A model generated the notes under the pieces. That model searched no databases and was not told where the DNA came from. It saw nothing but the letters and a program-made list of their open reading frames with translations. The position numbers and the translations under genes are program-made. 64,000 nt of DNA from Kutzneria sp. CA-103260 (GTDB taxonomy: Bacteria > Actinomycetota > Actinomycetes > Mycobacteriales > Pseudonocardiaceae). The DNA lies in assembly GCF_018263855.1 (NCBI RefSeq), contig NZ_CP073318.1:7874001-7938000 (forward strand). Direction: 5' to 3'. Shown here one piece after another: positions 1 through 8,946 of this stretch; the first letter of the stretch is position 1, and every line of letters starts with the position of its first letter.

Positions 1-432
1 GGACCGGGCCACGCCGGCGTCGACGAGCGTGTCCAGCACCAGCCGCTCGGGCTGGCGCAGCCGGGTCATCACCGGCGAGGACAGCGTGGTGAACAGTTCC
101 GTGGTGCCGCCCAGCTTCGCGCCCCAGGCGACCTTGCGCCCGTAGCGGTGCTCGGCCTGGCGGGCGATCTCGATCCGCTCGTCGCGGGTCTGCTCGCGGT
201 ACCGGCTGATCCGGCCGGACTCGGCGGCCGCGCGGGCCGCGTCGTCGGCGAACTCCCCGTCGAGCGCCGGCAGCTCGCCGACGACGACGATCTCGTCACG
301 GTCGATGGTGATCTCCGGCGCGCCGGTGAACCAGCCGTCGGGCAGCCGCCCGGCGAACCAGGCCGGCGCGTCGTCGGCCGACGGGACCTCGCCCTGCTGC
401 CAGCCGCGTCCACGTGCGAAGCGTCCGTGCAT
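1..432 (-). CDS. Conserved actinobacterial hypothetical protein (partial, C-terminus outside window)
   Basis: The visible 144 codons start at an ATG preceded by a GGGAGG ribosome binding site and run off the left edge in frame. The N-terminus carries MHGRFARGRGWQQGE and the middle is rich in charged residues, including a helix-like stretch around residues 75-105 with many Arg and Glu. The visible end (PERLVLDTLVDAGVARS) looks like part of a conserved actinobacterial protein of unknown function that I recall as a family but cannot name. No catalytic motif, signal peptide or membrane segment is visible. It is transcribed leftward away from the yyaL-like gene's 3' end, so it is a separate transcription unit. 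Confidence 0.7.
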   Translation of the reverse strand, partial: MHGRFARGRGWQQGEVPSADDAPAWFAGRLPDGWFTGAPEITIDRDEIVVVGELPALDGEFADDAARAAAESGRISRYREQTRDERIEIARQAEHRYGRKVAWGAKLGGTTELFTTLSSPVMTRLRQPERLVLDTLVDAGVARS

Positions 433-450
433 GACGCCCTCCCACCTAGT

Positions 451-466
451 TGATTACATCATTACA
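451..466 (-). promoter_or_regulatory. Tandem 8-bp direct repeat upstream of the gene at 1-432
   Basis: Read on the minus strand there are two adjacent octamers, TGTAATGA and TGTAATCA, ending 19 nt before the start codon at 432 and just upstream of its ribosome binding site. The motif is AT-rich against a GC-rich background, so it is either a -10 region or a binding site. The rest of 467-606 shows nothing clear. Confidence 0.35.
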
Positions 467-606
467 CCGCTTCACAGTACGCCCGGCAACACCCGCAACA
501 ACCCTCGTTCACCCGCGGCGGAACGCCACATGTGGCGCGCATTCGACTTCCAGCGCCACCTGTGGACCACATGTGGGAGAAAATTGAAGGTGATTAAGGG
601 GAGGGC

Positions 607-2619
607 TTAACGGCGTTCGAGGGCGACGAGGAGTTCGTCGGTGGAGTTGACGGGGCGGTCGCAGACGTAGCCGCGGCAGACGTAGGCGGCGGGGGCGTCG
701 TAGATGAGCGGGCGGTCGGCCAGCAGCGGCACGGAGTCGGGCTCGCCGGCCAGCACGACGGCGCCGCCGGGCACGTGGGCCAGCGCGACGTCACGGAGCG
801 ATTCGCCGCGGGGGTCGCCGTGCGCGGTGGCGATGGCGACCTGGATCGGCCCCTGGGTCATGGCCTCAGCGACGGTCAGCCAGTGCCCGGCGAACCGCGG
901 GGCCCGAGCCACGAGCAGCCCAGCCCGGGTGACGGCGGCCTCGGCGGCCTCCCGATAGCGCGATGCCCGGTCGTAGCCGACGAGCGCGGACGCCGTGAGC
1001 AGCGCGCCGGCCAGCGCCGCCGCGCCGGAGGGGCTGGCGTTGTCACTGACGTCGGCGGGCCGCCCCACCAGCTGCTCGGCGTCGTCAGCGGTGTCGTGGA
1101 AAACACCGGCCTCGGTCGGATCGGCGAACCGGGCCAGGGCGGTGTCCAGCAGCTCCACGGCCACCTCCAGCCACTCCGCCGCACCGGTGGCCTGGTGCAG
1201 GGCCAGCAGCCCCTCGGCGAGGCAGCCATAGTCCTCCAGCACGCCGGCCGCAGGGCCGACAACCCCGTCGCGGGAGGTCCGCCGCAGCCGACCGTCGACC
1301 AGGTGCACCCGCACCAGCAACGACGCCGCCGTCGCCGCCAGCGCGATCCACGCCGGCTGCCCGAGCGCGGCGCCGGCTTCAGCCAGGGCACCGATGGCGA
1401 GCCCGTTCCACGCCGTCACGACCTTGTCGTCGCGGGCCGGCTGCGGCCGCTCCTGTCGGGCCTCCAACAGACGTTCCCGCACGGATGCCAGGCGGTCCAC
1501 GTCCTCGACGTCCCGGAGGTACTGCAAGGTCGAGGCACCCTCCTCGAAGGTGCCCTCCTCGGTGACCTCGAAAACGGTTGCAGCCCAGGCACCATCGTCC
1601 GGGCCGAGGATCTCGACCAGCTGAGCAGGCGTCCACACATAGGTGAGGCCTTCGACGCCGTCGGTGTCGGCGTCCATAGCGGCGGCGAACCCGCCCTCCT
1701 CGGTGCGCAGGGCCCCGGCCAGGAACTCGGCGGTCTCGACGGCGATCCGCTGAGCCAGCGACGAGCCGGTGCGGCGGGCGTGGTGGGCGTAGGCCCGCAG
1801 CAGCAAGGCGTTGTCGTACAGCATCTTCTCGAAGTGCGGGACGACCCAGCCGGCGTCCACGCTGTAGCGGGCGAAGCCGCCGCCGAGCTGGTCGTACATG
1901 CCGCCGCGAGCCATCGCCTCGAAGGTGCCCTCGGCCAGCGACAGCGACTGCACGGAGCCGGTGCGCTCGTGGTGGCGCAGCAGGAACTCCAGGGCCATCG
2001 ACGGTGGGAACTTCGGCGCACGGCCGAATCCGCCGTGCGCGCGGTCGTACTCGGCCAGCAGCGACACCACCGCGCCGTCCAGCACCTCGGCATCCACAGT
2101 GGACTCAGGCAGCGGCTTGGCGTTCTTGGCCAACTCGGCCACGATCTGGCCGGCGGCCTGCCGGACCTCGTCGCCACGGGTGGTCCAGGCGTCGACCACG
2201 GCCGCCATCAGCTGCCGGAACGACGGAATGCCGGGCCGCGGGTCGGGCGGCGAGTAGGTGCCGCAGTAGAACGGCTCGCCGGACGGCGTGAGGAAGCAGG
2301 TCATCGGCCAGCCGCCCTGGCCGGTCATGGCCTGGGTGGCGGCCATGTACACGGCGTCGACATCCGGGCGTTCCTCGCGGTCCACCTTGATGTTGACGAA
2401 GTTCCGGTTCATCAGCTCGGCGGTCTCGGAGTCCTCGAAGGACTCGTGCGCCATCACGTGACACCAGTGGCACGCCGCGTAGCCGACGGAGAGCAGCACC
2501 GGCACGTCGCGGCGGCGCGCCTCCGCGAAGGCTTCCTCCGACCACGGCCACCAGTCGACCGGGTTGTCGGCGTGCTGCAACAGGTACGGGCTCGTGGAGC
2601 CGGCGAGGCGGTTGGCCAT
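607..2619 (-). CDS. Thioredoxin-domain protein, YyaL/DUF255 family (N-acylglucosamine 2-epimerase-like fold)
   Basis: A 670-residue protein. The N-terminal 150 residues form a thioredoxin-like domain with a CHWC motif at residues 50-53; the rest is a long alpha/alpha-toroid region typical of YyaL/SSP411/spermatogenesis-associated protein 20 relatives. Biochemical function of the family is poorly defined. I chose the ATG at 2619 because the family starts with MANRLAGSTSPYLLQHADNP and a TGAGG sequence lies just upstream; the frame is open further upstream to 2760 but that part is not family-like. It is divergent from hen1 with only 67 bp between the two starts. Its place in gene order matches Rv1084 of M. 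tuberculosis, except that the RNA-repair operon separates it from the next conserved gene. Confidence 0.9.
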   Translation of the reverse strand: MANRLAGSTSPYLLQHADNPVDWWPWSEEAFAEARRRDVPVLLSVGYAACHWCHVMAHESFEDSETAELMNRNFVNIKVDREERPDVDAVYMAATQAMTGQGGWPMTCFLTPSGEPFYCGTYSPPDPRPGIPSFRQLMAAVVDAWTTRGDEVRQAAGQIVAELAKNAKPLPESTVDAEVLDGAVVSLLAEYDRAHGGFGRAPKFPPSMALEFLLRHHERTGSVQSLSLAEGTFEAMARGGMYDQLGGGFARYSVDAGWVVPHFEKMLYDNALLLRAYAHHARRTGSSLAQRIAVETAEFLAGALRTEEGGFAAAMDADTDGVEGLTYVWTPAQLVEILGPDDGAWAATVFEVTEEGTFEEGASTLQYLRDVEDVDRLASVRERLLEARQERPQPARDDKVVTAWNGLAIGALAEAGAALGQPAWIALAATAASLLVRVHLVDGRLRRTSRDGVVGPAAGVLEDYGCLAEGLLALHQATGAAEWLEVAVELLDTALARFADPTEAGVFHDTADDAEQLVGRPADVSDNASPSGAAALAGALLTASALVGYDRASRYREAAEAAVTRAGLLVARAPRFAGHWLTVAEAMTQGPIQVAIATAHGDPRGESLRDVALAHVPGGAVVLAGEPDSVPLLADRPLIYDAPAAYVCRGYVCDRPVNSTDELLVALERR

Positions 2620-2686
2620 ACGCCTCAGCCTGCCACTCCAACAATCCACATGCGCACCCCCGTGACCATCCGGGACACTGGCGCGC

Positions 2687-4033
2687 GTGCTCCTGACCCT
2701 GACCACCACCATGCCGCAGGCGACTGACCTGGGCTTCCTCCTGCACAAGCACCCGGACAAGGCGCAGACGTTCCCGGTGTCCGCGGGCGCCGCGCACGTG
2801 TTCTACCCGCGCGCGACCGACGCGGAGTGCACGGCGGCGCTGCTGTTGGAGGTCGACCCCATCGCGCTGGTTCGTGGCGACCGAGGTCAGGGCCTGTTCC
2901 AGTACGTCAACGACCGGCCCTATGCCGCCAGCTCGATGCTGGGGGTGGCGCTCGGGTCGGTGTTCCGCACGGCCATGAACGGCCGCTGCGACCTGAAGCC
3001 GGAGCTGCCGGGCCGGGACATGCCGCTGAGCATGCACCTGCCGGTGGTGCCGGCGCGCGGCGGCGCGGACCTGGTGCGCCGGCTGTTCGAGCCGCTGGGC
3101 TGGGCCGTGGCCGTGGCTCAGATCGAGGAGTCGCGGTACGTCGACCTGCGGCTGACCGGCTCGCTGCGGCTGGCCGACGCGCTGAACCACTTGTACGTGC
3201 TGCTGCCCGTGCTGGACGACTCGAAGCACTACTGGGTGTCCCACGACGAGATCGACAAGCTGCTCCGGGCCGGCGAGGGCTGGCTGGCCGGGCATCCGGA
3301 ACGGGAGCTGATCAGCCGGCGTTACCTTGCGCACCAACGGGGTTACGTCCGATCGGCGCTGGAGCGGCTGGGCGAGGTGGACGAGTTCGACACCGACGAG
3401 GCCGAACCTGACCCAAAAGAATTGACACAGCGCCGAGAGTCGCTCGCGGAGCTGCGTCGGGGTGCGGTGCTGGCCGTGCTGCGGCAGTCCGGCGCGCGGC
3501 GTGTGGTGGACCTCGGCTGTGGGCCGGGGGCGTTGCTGCGTCTGCTGGTCAAGGACGAGCAGTTCACGGAGATCCTCGGCGTCGACGTGTCGGCGGCGGC
3601 CCTGCGCACGGCCGCCGACCGGCTCAACGACCGTGAGCTGCGACGTATCACGCTGCGACAGTCGGCGTTGACCTATCGGGACGCTGAACTGGCCGGCTAT
3701 GACGCGGCGGTGCTGATGGAGGTCGTCGAGCACATCGACCCGCCACGGCTGCCGGCGCTGGAGCGGTCGGTGTTCGCCGCCGCGAAGCCCCGGACGGTGG
3801 TCGTCACCACGCCGAACGTCGAGTACAACGTCCGCTACGAGGGCCTGGCCGCGGGTGCGTTCCGCCATCCGGACCACCGGTTCGAGTGGACTCGGGCGCA
3901 GTTCGCGGCGTGGTCGCAAGCCGTTGCCGCGCAGCATGGTTACCGCGTCCAGTACCTTCCCGTCGGAGAGTCGGACCCGGAGCTGGGTCCGCCGACGCAG
4001 ATGGCCGTTTTCACCAGGGAGGAGGGGGCTTGA
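2687..4033 (+). CDS. hen1: RNA 3'-terminal ribose 2'-O-methyltransferase Hen1
   Basis: Bacterial Hen1, 448 residues. It methylates the 2'-OH at the 3' end of a broken RNA before ligation by Pnkp, which protects the repaired junction from being cut again. The N-terminal half (about residues 1-240, starting MLLTLTTT) is the Hen1-specific domain that partners Pnkp; the C-terminal half is a SAM-dependent methyltransferase with VVDLGCGPG (about residue 270), and metal-site motifs EVVEH and PDHRFEW that carry the Glu/His ligands. The GTG at 2687 gives the family N-terminus. It overlaps the pnkp start by 4 bp, showing tight coupling in one operon. It stands 67 bp from the divergent yyaL-like start, so both promoters must lie in that gap. 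Confidence 0.95.
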   Translation: MLLTLTTTMPQATDLGFLLHKHPDKAQTFPVSAGAAHVFYPRATDAECTAALLLEVDPIALVRGDRGQGLFQYVNDRPYAASSMLGVALGSVFRTAMNGRCDLKPELPGRDMPLSMHLPVVPARGGADLVRRLFEPLGWAVAVAQIEESRYVDLRLTGSLRLADALNHLYVLLPVLDDSKHYWVSHDEIDKLLRAGEGWLAGHPERELISRRYLAHQRGYVRSALERLGEVDEFDTDEAEPDPKELTQRRESLAELRRGAVLAVLRQSGARRVVDLGCGPGALLRLLVKDEQFTEILGVDVSAAALRTAADRLNDRELRRITLRQSALTYRDAELAGYDAAVLMEVVEHIDPPRLPALERSVFAAAKPRTVVVTTPNVEYNVRYEGLAAGAFRHPDHRFEWTRAQFAAWSQAVAAQHGYRVQYLPVGESDPELGPPTQMAVFTREEGA

Positions 4034-6510
4034 GCGAGCTGGTCATCCCACAGCTGTCGCTGGTCGCGCTGGTCGGCGCGTCCGGCTCGGGCAAGTCCAC
4101 CTTCGCCCGCAAACACTTCCGCGGCACGGAAGTGATCTCCAGTGATCACTGCCGGGGTCTGGTGTCCGACGACGAGAACGACCAGTCGGCCACCGGCGAC
4201 GCGTTCGACGTGCTGCACCACATCGCCGGCAAGCGTTTGCACAACGGCAAGCTGACCGTGGTCGACGCGACCAACGTGCAGCGCGAGGGGCGGGCGTCGC
4301 TGGTGCGGCTGGCCCGCGAGCACGACGTGCTGCCGGTGGCGATCGTGCTGGACCTGCCGGAGTCGGTGTGCTTCGAGCGCAACCAGGCCCGGCCGGACCG
4401 GGACTTCGGCGTGCACGTGATCCGGCGGCAGCGCAACGACCTGCGCCGGTCGCTGCGGTTCCTGGAGAAGGAGGGCTTCCGGCGGGTGCACGTGCTGCGC
4501 ACCCCGGAGGAGGTCGAGGCCGCCACCATCCGCCGCGAGCCGCTGGTCAACGACAAGCGGACCGAGACCGGGCCGTTCGACATCATCGGCGACGTGCACG
4601 GCTGCCGGCTTGAGCTGACGGAACTGTTGACCCGGCTGGGATACCACGTCGACGGCGACTTCGCGTCGCACCCGGCCGGCCGGCGCGCGGTGTTCGTCGG
4701 CGACCTCGTGGACCGCGGTCCGGACACGCCGGGCGTGCTGCGGCTGGTGATGAACATGGTCGCCGCCGGCACGGCGCTGTGCGTGGCCGGGAACCACGAG
4801 AACAAGCTGGTCCGAGCCCTGCGCGGGCGCAATGTGCAGGTGACACACGGATTGGCGGAGTCGCTGGCGCAGCTGTCCGAACAGTCGGAGGAGTTCCGCA
4901 AGCAGGCCGAGCAGTTCTGCTACGACCTCGTGTCGCACTACGTCCTGGACGGCGGCAAGCTGGTCGTCGCCCACGCCGGGCTGCCCGAGCGGTACCAGGG
5001 GCGGGCCTCCGGACGGGTGCGCAGCTTCGCACTGTACGGGGAAACCACCGGCGAGACCGACGAGTACGGGCTGCCGGTGCGGTACCCGTGGGCCGACGAC
5101 TACCGCGGCAGCGCGACCGTGGTGTACGGGCACACCCCGGTGCCGTCGACGGAATGGGTGAACAACACCATCTGCCTGGACACCGGCTGTGTGTTCGGCG
5201 GCCAGCTGACGGCGCTGCGGTACCCGGAACGGGAGATTGTTTCCGTTGCGGCACAGCAGGTCTGGTACGAGCCGGTGCGGCCGCTGACGCCGACGACCCC
5301 GGCGCGCCCGCCGGACGAGCTCGACCTCACCGACGTGATCGGCAAGCGGATCGTGCAGACCGCGAACCACGAGCGGCTGACCGTGCGGGCGGAGAACGCG
5401 GCGGCGGCGATCGAGGTGATGAGCCGGTTCGCCATCGAGCCGGCCAGGCTGCTGTACTTGCCGCCGACGATGGCGCCAGTCGCCACGTCCGCGCGCCCGG
5501 AAGTGTTGGAGCACCCGGAGGAGGCGTTCTCGGGCTTCCTGCACGACGGTGTGGATCGGGTCTTGTGCGAGGAGAAGCACATGGGGTCCCGGGCCGTGGT
5601 TCTCGTGTCGCGCGACGGCGGCGCCGTGCACACCAGGACCGGGCGGTCGTTCTTCAACGAGGAGCTGACCGGGCAGCTACTGGAGCGGATCCGTTCCGCA
5701 GTCACGAAGTCCTCAATCTGGTCTACTTTGGACAGTGACTGGCTGCTGCTGGACTGCGAGCTGTTGCCGTGGAACGCCAAGGCCGGCACGTTGATCCGGG
5801 AGCAGTACGCGGCGGTCGGCGCGGCGGCTACCGGCGCATTGCCGGTAGCCGTGGATGTGCTGCGGGAAGCTTCGACTCGCGGCGTGGACGTGACGGAGCT
5901 GTTGACGCGCACGGAATCCCGGGCCGCCAACGTCGTCGCCTACCGTGAGGCGTACGAGCGCTACTGCTGGCCGACCGAGGGCCTGAACGGGGTGCGGATC
6001 GCCCCGTTCCAGCTACTCGCGTCGGAAGGCGCCACCTACCACGACCGGCCGCACTCCTGGCACCTCGCCATCGCCGAGCAGCTGTCCGCCGCCGACCCGG
6101 AACTGTTCGCCACCACAGCCAATCTGACCGTGGACACGACCGATCCGGAGTCGGTGAAGGCCGGTGTCCGGTGGTGGGAGGAGCTGACCGCGGCCGGCGG
6201 CGAGGGCATGGTCGTCAAGCCGCTCGCGAACCTCACGCGGGGCCGGCGTGGGCTGGTGCAGCCGGGGCTGAAGGTGCGCGGGCGGGAGTACCTGCGGATC
6301 ATCTACGGGCCCGACTACACCGAGCCGGGCAACATCGACCGGCTGCGGCAGCGGGGTCTGGCGGCCAAGCGGTCGCTGGCGGCGAGGGAGTACGCGCTGG
6401 GCATCGAGGGGTTGGAGCGGCTGGCCCGGGGCGAGCCGCTGTGGCGCGTGCACGAATGCGTGTTCGCGGTGCTGGCGCTGGAGTCCGAGCCGGTGGATCC
6501 GAGGCTGTAG
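4030..6510 (+). CDS. pnkp: Polynucleotide kinase-phosphatase (Pnkp), RNA end-healing and sealing enzyme
   Basis: An 826-residue three-domain repair enzyme. The N-terminal 5'-kinase has a P-loop GASGSGKST at residues 16-24. The central 2',3' phosphatase is a binuclear metallophosphoesterase with GDVHGC, GDLVDRG and GNHE motifs (about residues 185-260). The C-terminal ligase domain has motif I EEKHMGSRAV with the adenylated lysine at about residue 516. The family is known to need Hen1 to complete sealing, and hen1 is directly upstream. The TTG at 4030 overlaps the hen1 stop (TTGA) and has a strong GGAGGAGGGG upstream; the frame is open further upstream but that would run inside hen1. The following nucleotidyltransferase gene begins immediately after the stop codon. 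Confidence 0.96.
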   Translation: MSELVIPQLSLVALVGASGSGKSTFARKHFRGTEVISSDHCRGLVSDDENDQSATGDAFDVLHHIAGKRLHNGKLTVVDATNVQREGRASLVRLAREHDVLPVAIVLDLPESVCFERNQARPDRDFGVHVIRRQRNDLRRSLRFLEKEGFRRVHVLRTPEEVEAATIRREPLVNDKRTETGPFDIIGDVHGCRLELTELLTRLGYHVDGDFASHPAGRRAVFVGDLVDRGPDTPGVLRLVMNMVAAGTALCVAGNHENKLVRALRGRNVQVTHGLAESLAQLSEQSEEFRKQAEQFCYDLVSHYVLDGGKLVVAHAGLPERYQGRASGRVRSFALYGETTGETDEYGLPVRYPWADDYRGSATVVYGHTPVPSTEWVNNTICLDTGCVFGGQLTALRYPEREIVSVAAQQVWYEPVRPLTPTTPARPPDELDLTDVIGKRIVQTANHERLTVRAENAAAAIEVMSRFAIEPARLLYLPPTMAPVATSARPEVLEHPEEAFSGFLHDGVDRVLCEEKHMGSRAVVLVSRDGGAVHTRTGRSFFNEELTGQLLERIRSAVTKSSIWSTLDSDWLLLDCELLPWNAKAGTLIREQYAAVGAAATGALPVAVDVLREASTRGVDVTELLTRTESRAANVVAYREAYERYCWPTEGLNGVRIAPFQLLASEGATYHDRPHSWHLAIAEQLSAADPELFATTANLTVDTTDPESVKAGVRWWEELTAAGGEGMVVKPLANLTRGRRGLVQPGLKVRGREYLRIIYGPDYTEPGNIDRLRQRGLAAKRSLAAREYALGIEGLERLARGEPLWRVHECVFAVLALESEPVDPRL

Positions 6511-7182
6511 ATGATTGAGCACACCGTGTTGTCCGTGGTCGTCGGCTCGCACGCGCAGGGCCTGGACACCGACGAGTCCGATGTGGACCGTCGGGGCGTG
6601 TACGTGCCGCCGACCCGGCTGTTCTGGACTTTCGAGAAGCCGCCGACCTCGGTCGACGGCCCGGAGCAGGAGCGGGTGAGCTGGGAGGTCGAGCACTTCC
6701 TCTCGTTGGCGCTGAAGGCCAATCCCAACGCGCTGGAGATGCTCGCCTCCGACCTGGTCGAGATGTGCACGCCGGTCGGCGACGAGCTGCGGGCCCTGCT
6801 GCCGGCGCTGCTGTCCCAGCGGGCCGCCGACAGCTACCGCCGGGCCACCGCGCAGCATTTCGCGCGGGCCGCCGCCGCGATGGCCAGCGGCGGCACGCCC
6901 CGGTGGAAGGCGGTCATGCACGTGATCCGGCTGCTGACCCAGTGCGACCGGCTGCTGACCACCGGGGAGCTGGTGGTGCGCGTCGGCGAACACCGGGCGC
7001 AGCTGCTGGCCGTGCGCGACGGCGACGTGCCCTGGAAGGACGTCGTGAAATGGGTGGAGGATCTGCGCGACCGCACCGCGCGGGGCGTGCTCCGCTCTCC
7101 GCTGCCCGCCGTGCCCGACACCGCCGCCGTCGAGGACTGGCTGGTGTCGGTGCGCCGGAGATCCGCCTTGGAGGACCTGTGA
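6511..7182 (+). CDS. RlaP-type nucleotidyltransferase, first copy (RNA-repair associated)
   Basis: A 223-residue DNA polymerase beta-fold nucleotidyltransferase of the PF10127/RlaP group, which comparative genomics has linked to RNA ligase systems. The signature GSHAQGLDTDESDVDRRG at residues 12-29 holds the glycine-serine and the two metal-binding aspartates. The ATG begins directly after the pnkp stop codon, and the end overlaps the next gene by GTGA, so four genes are translationally chained. The likely substrate is an RNA 3' end or a tRNA, but the reaction has not been settled for this family. The C-terminal part is helical and carries no further recognisable motif. Confidence 0.85.
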   Translation: MIEHTVLSVVVGSHAQGLDTDESDVDRRGVYVPPTRLFWTFEKPPTSVDGPEQERVSWEVEHFLSLALKANPNALEMLASDLVEMCTPVGDELRALLPALLSQRAADSYRRATAQHFARAAAAMASGGTPRWKAVMHVIRLLTQCDRLLTTGELVVRVGEHRAQLLAVRDGDVPWKDVVKWVEDLRDRTARGVLRSPLPAVPDTAAVEDWLVSVRRRSALEDL

Positions 7183-7934
7183 TCACCGTGGACGTGCCCG
7201 GGCTGCGCGAGGTCGTCGCCGAGCAGCCGTACCGGCTGCTGTTCGCCACCGTGTCCGGCGCGCACCTGTACGGGTTCCCCTCCGCCGACTCCGACGTGGA
7301 CCTGCGCGGCGTGCACCTGCTGCCCGCCGACGAGGTCGTCGGGCTCCGGCACGGGCCCGAGACCCTGGAGCGGATGTGGCAGCGGGACGGCGTCGAACTC
7401 GACCTGGTCACCCATGACCTGCTCAAGTTCGCCCGACTCCTGTTGCGCCCCAACGGTTACGTCCTGGAGCAGCTGCTCTCGCCGCTGGTCGTGTCCACCT
7501 CCGACGCCCACACCGAGCTGGCCCGCTTCGCCCCCGGCTGCGTCACCCGGCGGCATGCCCACCACTACCGGGGCTTCGCCCGCACCCAGTGGCAGTTGTT
7601 CGGCCGCACCAACGAGCTCAAGCCCCTGCTCTACACCTTCCGGGCTCTGCTCACCGGCATCCACCTCATGCGCACCGGCGTGATCGAGGCCAACCTGTCC
7701 ACCCTCGTCGCCGAGCTCGGCGGGCCCTCGTTCCTGCCCGATTTGATCGCCGTCAAGGCCGGCGGCGAGCACCTTCCCCTGTCCGACGGTCCGTCGCCGG
7801 AACTGCTGTGGCAGACCTACGAACGCTGGCTGGCCGCGCTGGTGGAGGCCCAGGAGAAGTCCACCCTCCCCGAGCAGCCCTCGGCCGAGCCCGAGCTGCA
7901 TGACTTCGTGGTTCAGCTGCGGCTCAAGGCCTGA
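7179..7934 (+). CDS. RlaP-type nucleotidyltransferase, second copy
   Basis: A 251-residue paralogue of the preceding gene. The motif SGAHLYGFPSADSDVDLRG (about residues 22-40) matches the same fold with both aspartates kept, and downstream it carries helical RlaP features (for example ELKPLLYTFRALLTGIHLM). The GTG at 7179 overlaps the previous stop codon. Two divergent copies in tandem suggest a heteromer or two substrate specificities; that is inference. The 3' end overlaps the convergent small membrane protein gene by 22 bp. Confidence 0.85.
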   Translation: MITVDVPGLREVVAEQPYRLLFATVSGAHLYGFPSADSDVDLRGVHLLPADEVVGLRHGPETLERMWQRDGVELDLVTHDLLKFARLLLRPNGYVLEQLLSPLVVSTSDAHTELARFAPGCVTRRHAHHYRGFARTQWQLFGRTNELKPLLYTFRALLTGIHLMRTGVIEANLSTLVAELGGPSFLPDLIAVKAGGEHLPLSDGPSPELLWQTYERWLAALVEAQEKSTLPEQPSAEPELHDFVVQLRLKA

Positions 7935-8260
7935 CGCGAGCGGACCATCAGCACGATGCTGACGATCAGGGTGGTCAGGATCAGGGCGTGATACGTGAGG
8001 TCCGGAACCGACTTGGGACCCAGGCCGCTGCTGATGATGGTGAGGCCGACGATGGTGCCGAAGGCGGCGAAGGCGCTGGTGCCCAGGGCCACCGCCCAGC
8101 GGCCGCGAAAGGCGAAGAAGGCGCCGACGGCCATGACGACGCCGATGAGGGCTTCGGGGCCGGCGGCTCCGGGCTCCCACTCGACGGTGAGGTGGGCGAG
8201 CGAGGCCAGCAGGAAGGTGGCGGCCTCGATGATCATGAGTGTTCCGAATCCCCGTGGCAT
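7913..8260 (-). CDS. Small membrane protein, about four transmembrane segments
   Basis: A 115-residue, strongly hydrophobic protein with roughly four membrane helices (around residues 9-30, 38-52, 55-78 and 88-108) and a short basic C-terminus. I do not recognise the family. The ATG at 8260 gives MPRGFGTLMI; an internal ATG at 8236 would also work. The gene faces the RNA-repair operon and its last 22 bp overlap the end of the second RlaP gene. There is nothing in the sequence that ties it to RNA repair beyond position. Confidence 0.6.
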   Translation of the reverse strand: MPRGFGTLMIIEAATFLLASLAHLTVEWEPGAAGPEALIGVVMAVGAFFAFRGRWAVALGTSAFAAFGTIVGLTIISSGLGPKSVPDLTYHALILTTLIVSIVLMVRSRQALSRS

Positions 8261-8337
8261 GGCGGCAAGAGTGCCGGGCGGACGGGCGTGGCGGCGTCCG
8301 TCGGGAGGCGGCAATCGAGCGTACGGAGAAACGCGTA

Positions 8338-8946
8338 CTAGGCGAGCAGCTTGAGCCAGGGGTGGTCGGGGTGCACGCCCTTGATCAGGTCGGCCAGGCG
8401 GTGCCGGCCGGCGGCGTCCAGCCAGGGCATGGTGGCGATCAGGTCGGCCTCGTCCTTGGCGGCGTTGTGCTTGGCCTTGAACAACAGCACCAGCTCGGGC
8501 CGCAGGTAGCGGATCCCGCGTCCCTCCCAGGTGGCCTCGGACAGGGGCAGCACCACGGACGAATCGCGCATGCAGACCCACTCGCCGTCCCGGTCGTCGG
8601 TGAGCTGGAGGTCGAGCAGCCACGGCGCGGTGGCGTGCTCCCGGATCCACAGCCCGGACGCCCACGACGGCACCTCGGCCGGCCAGGCGACGGGCTGCAT
8701 CGCGCCGTCGCCGACGGCCCACACGTGGAACCGGGCGGAGAAGTGCTCGACCACGGCGGCCGCGTCCCGGCGGAAGACGCCGAGGTCGACGTCACCGTGT
8801 TCGCGGCGTACGGCGGCGTAGGCCTCGATGGCCCAGCCGCCGTTGACCCACCACGGCACGTCGAGCCCGGCGCACAGCGCGGCGGCGTCGTCCGGCTTGA
8901 CCATGGCCCACGGGCCGTACCACCGGACGGCTTCCTCGTGGTCCAC
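8338..8946 (-). CDS. Nucleotidyltransferase, aminoglycoside adenylyltransferase-like (PF10706 type)
   Basis: A 202-residue protein with the motif VNGGWAIEAY (about residues 33-42) followed by HGDVDLGVF, the Gly-Gly-Trp plus Asp-x-Asp arrangement of the 2''-aminoglycoside nucleotidyltransferase-like family. Members of this family annotated as resistance enzymes are rarely proven so; many act on unknown substrates. It ends 1 bp before the start of the conserved small membrane protein on the same strand in order of coordinates, so it lies directly downstream of mca and that gene and is probably read from the mca transcript. It is the third nucleotidyltransferase-fold gene within 2.5 kb. Confidence 0.75.
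   Translation of the reverse strand: MDHEEAVRWYGPWAMVKPDDAAALCAGLDVPWWVNGGWAIEAYAAVRREHGDVDLGVFRRDAAAVVEHFSARFHVWAVGDGAMQPVAWPAEVPSWASGLWIREHATAPWLLDLQLTDDRDGEWVCMRDSSVVLPLSEATWEGRGIRYLRPELVLLFKAKHNAAKDEADLIATMPWLDAAGRHRLADLIKGVHPDHPWLKLLA

Noticed and set aside
775..2727. Long plus-strand frame opposite the YyaL-like gene
   Set aside because: Shadow of a well-supported gene; composition rich in Gly/Arg/His/Gln with no recognisable motif.
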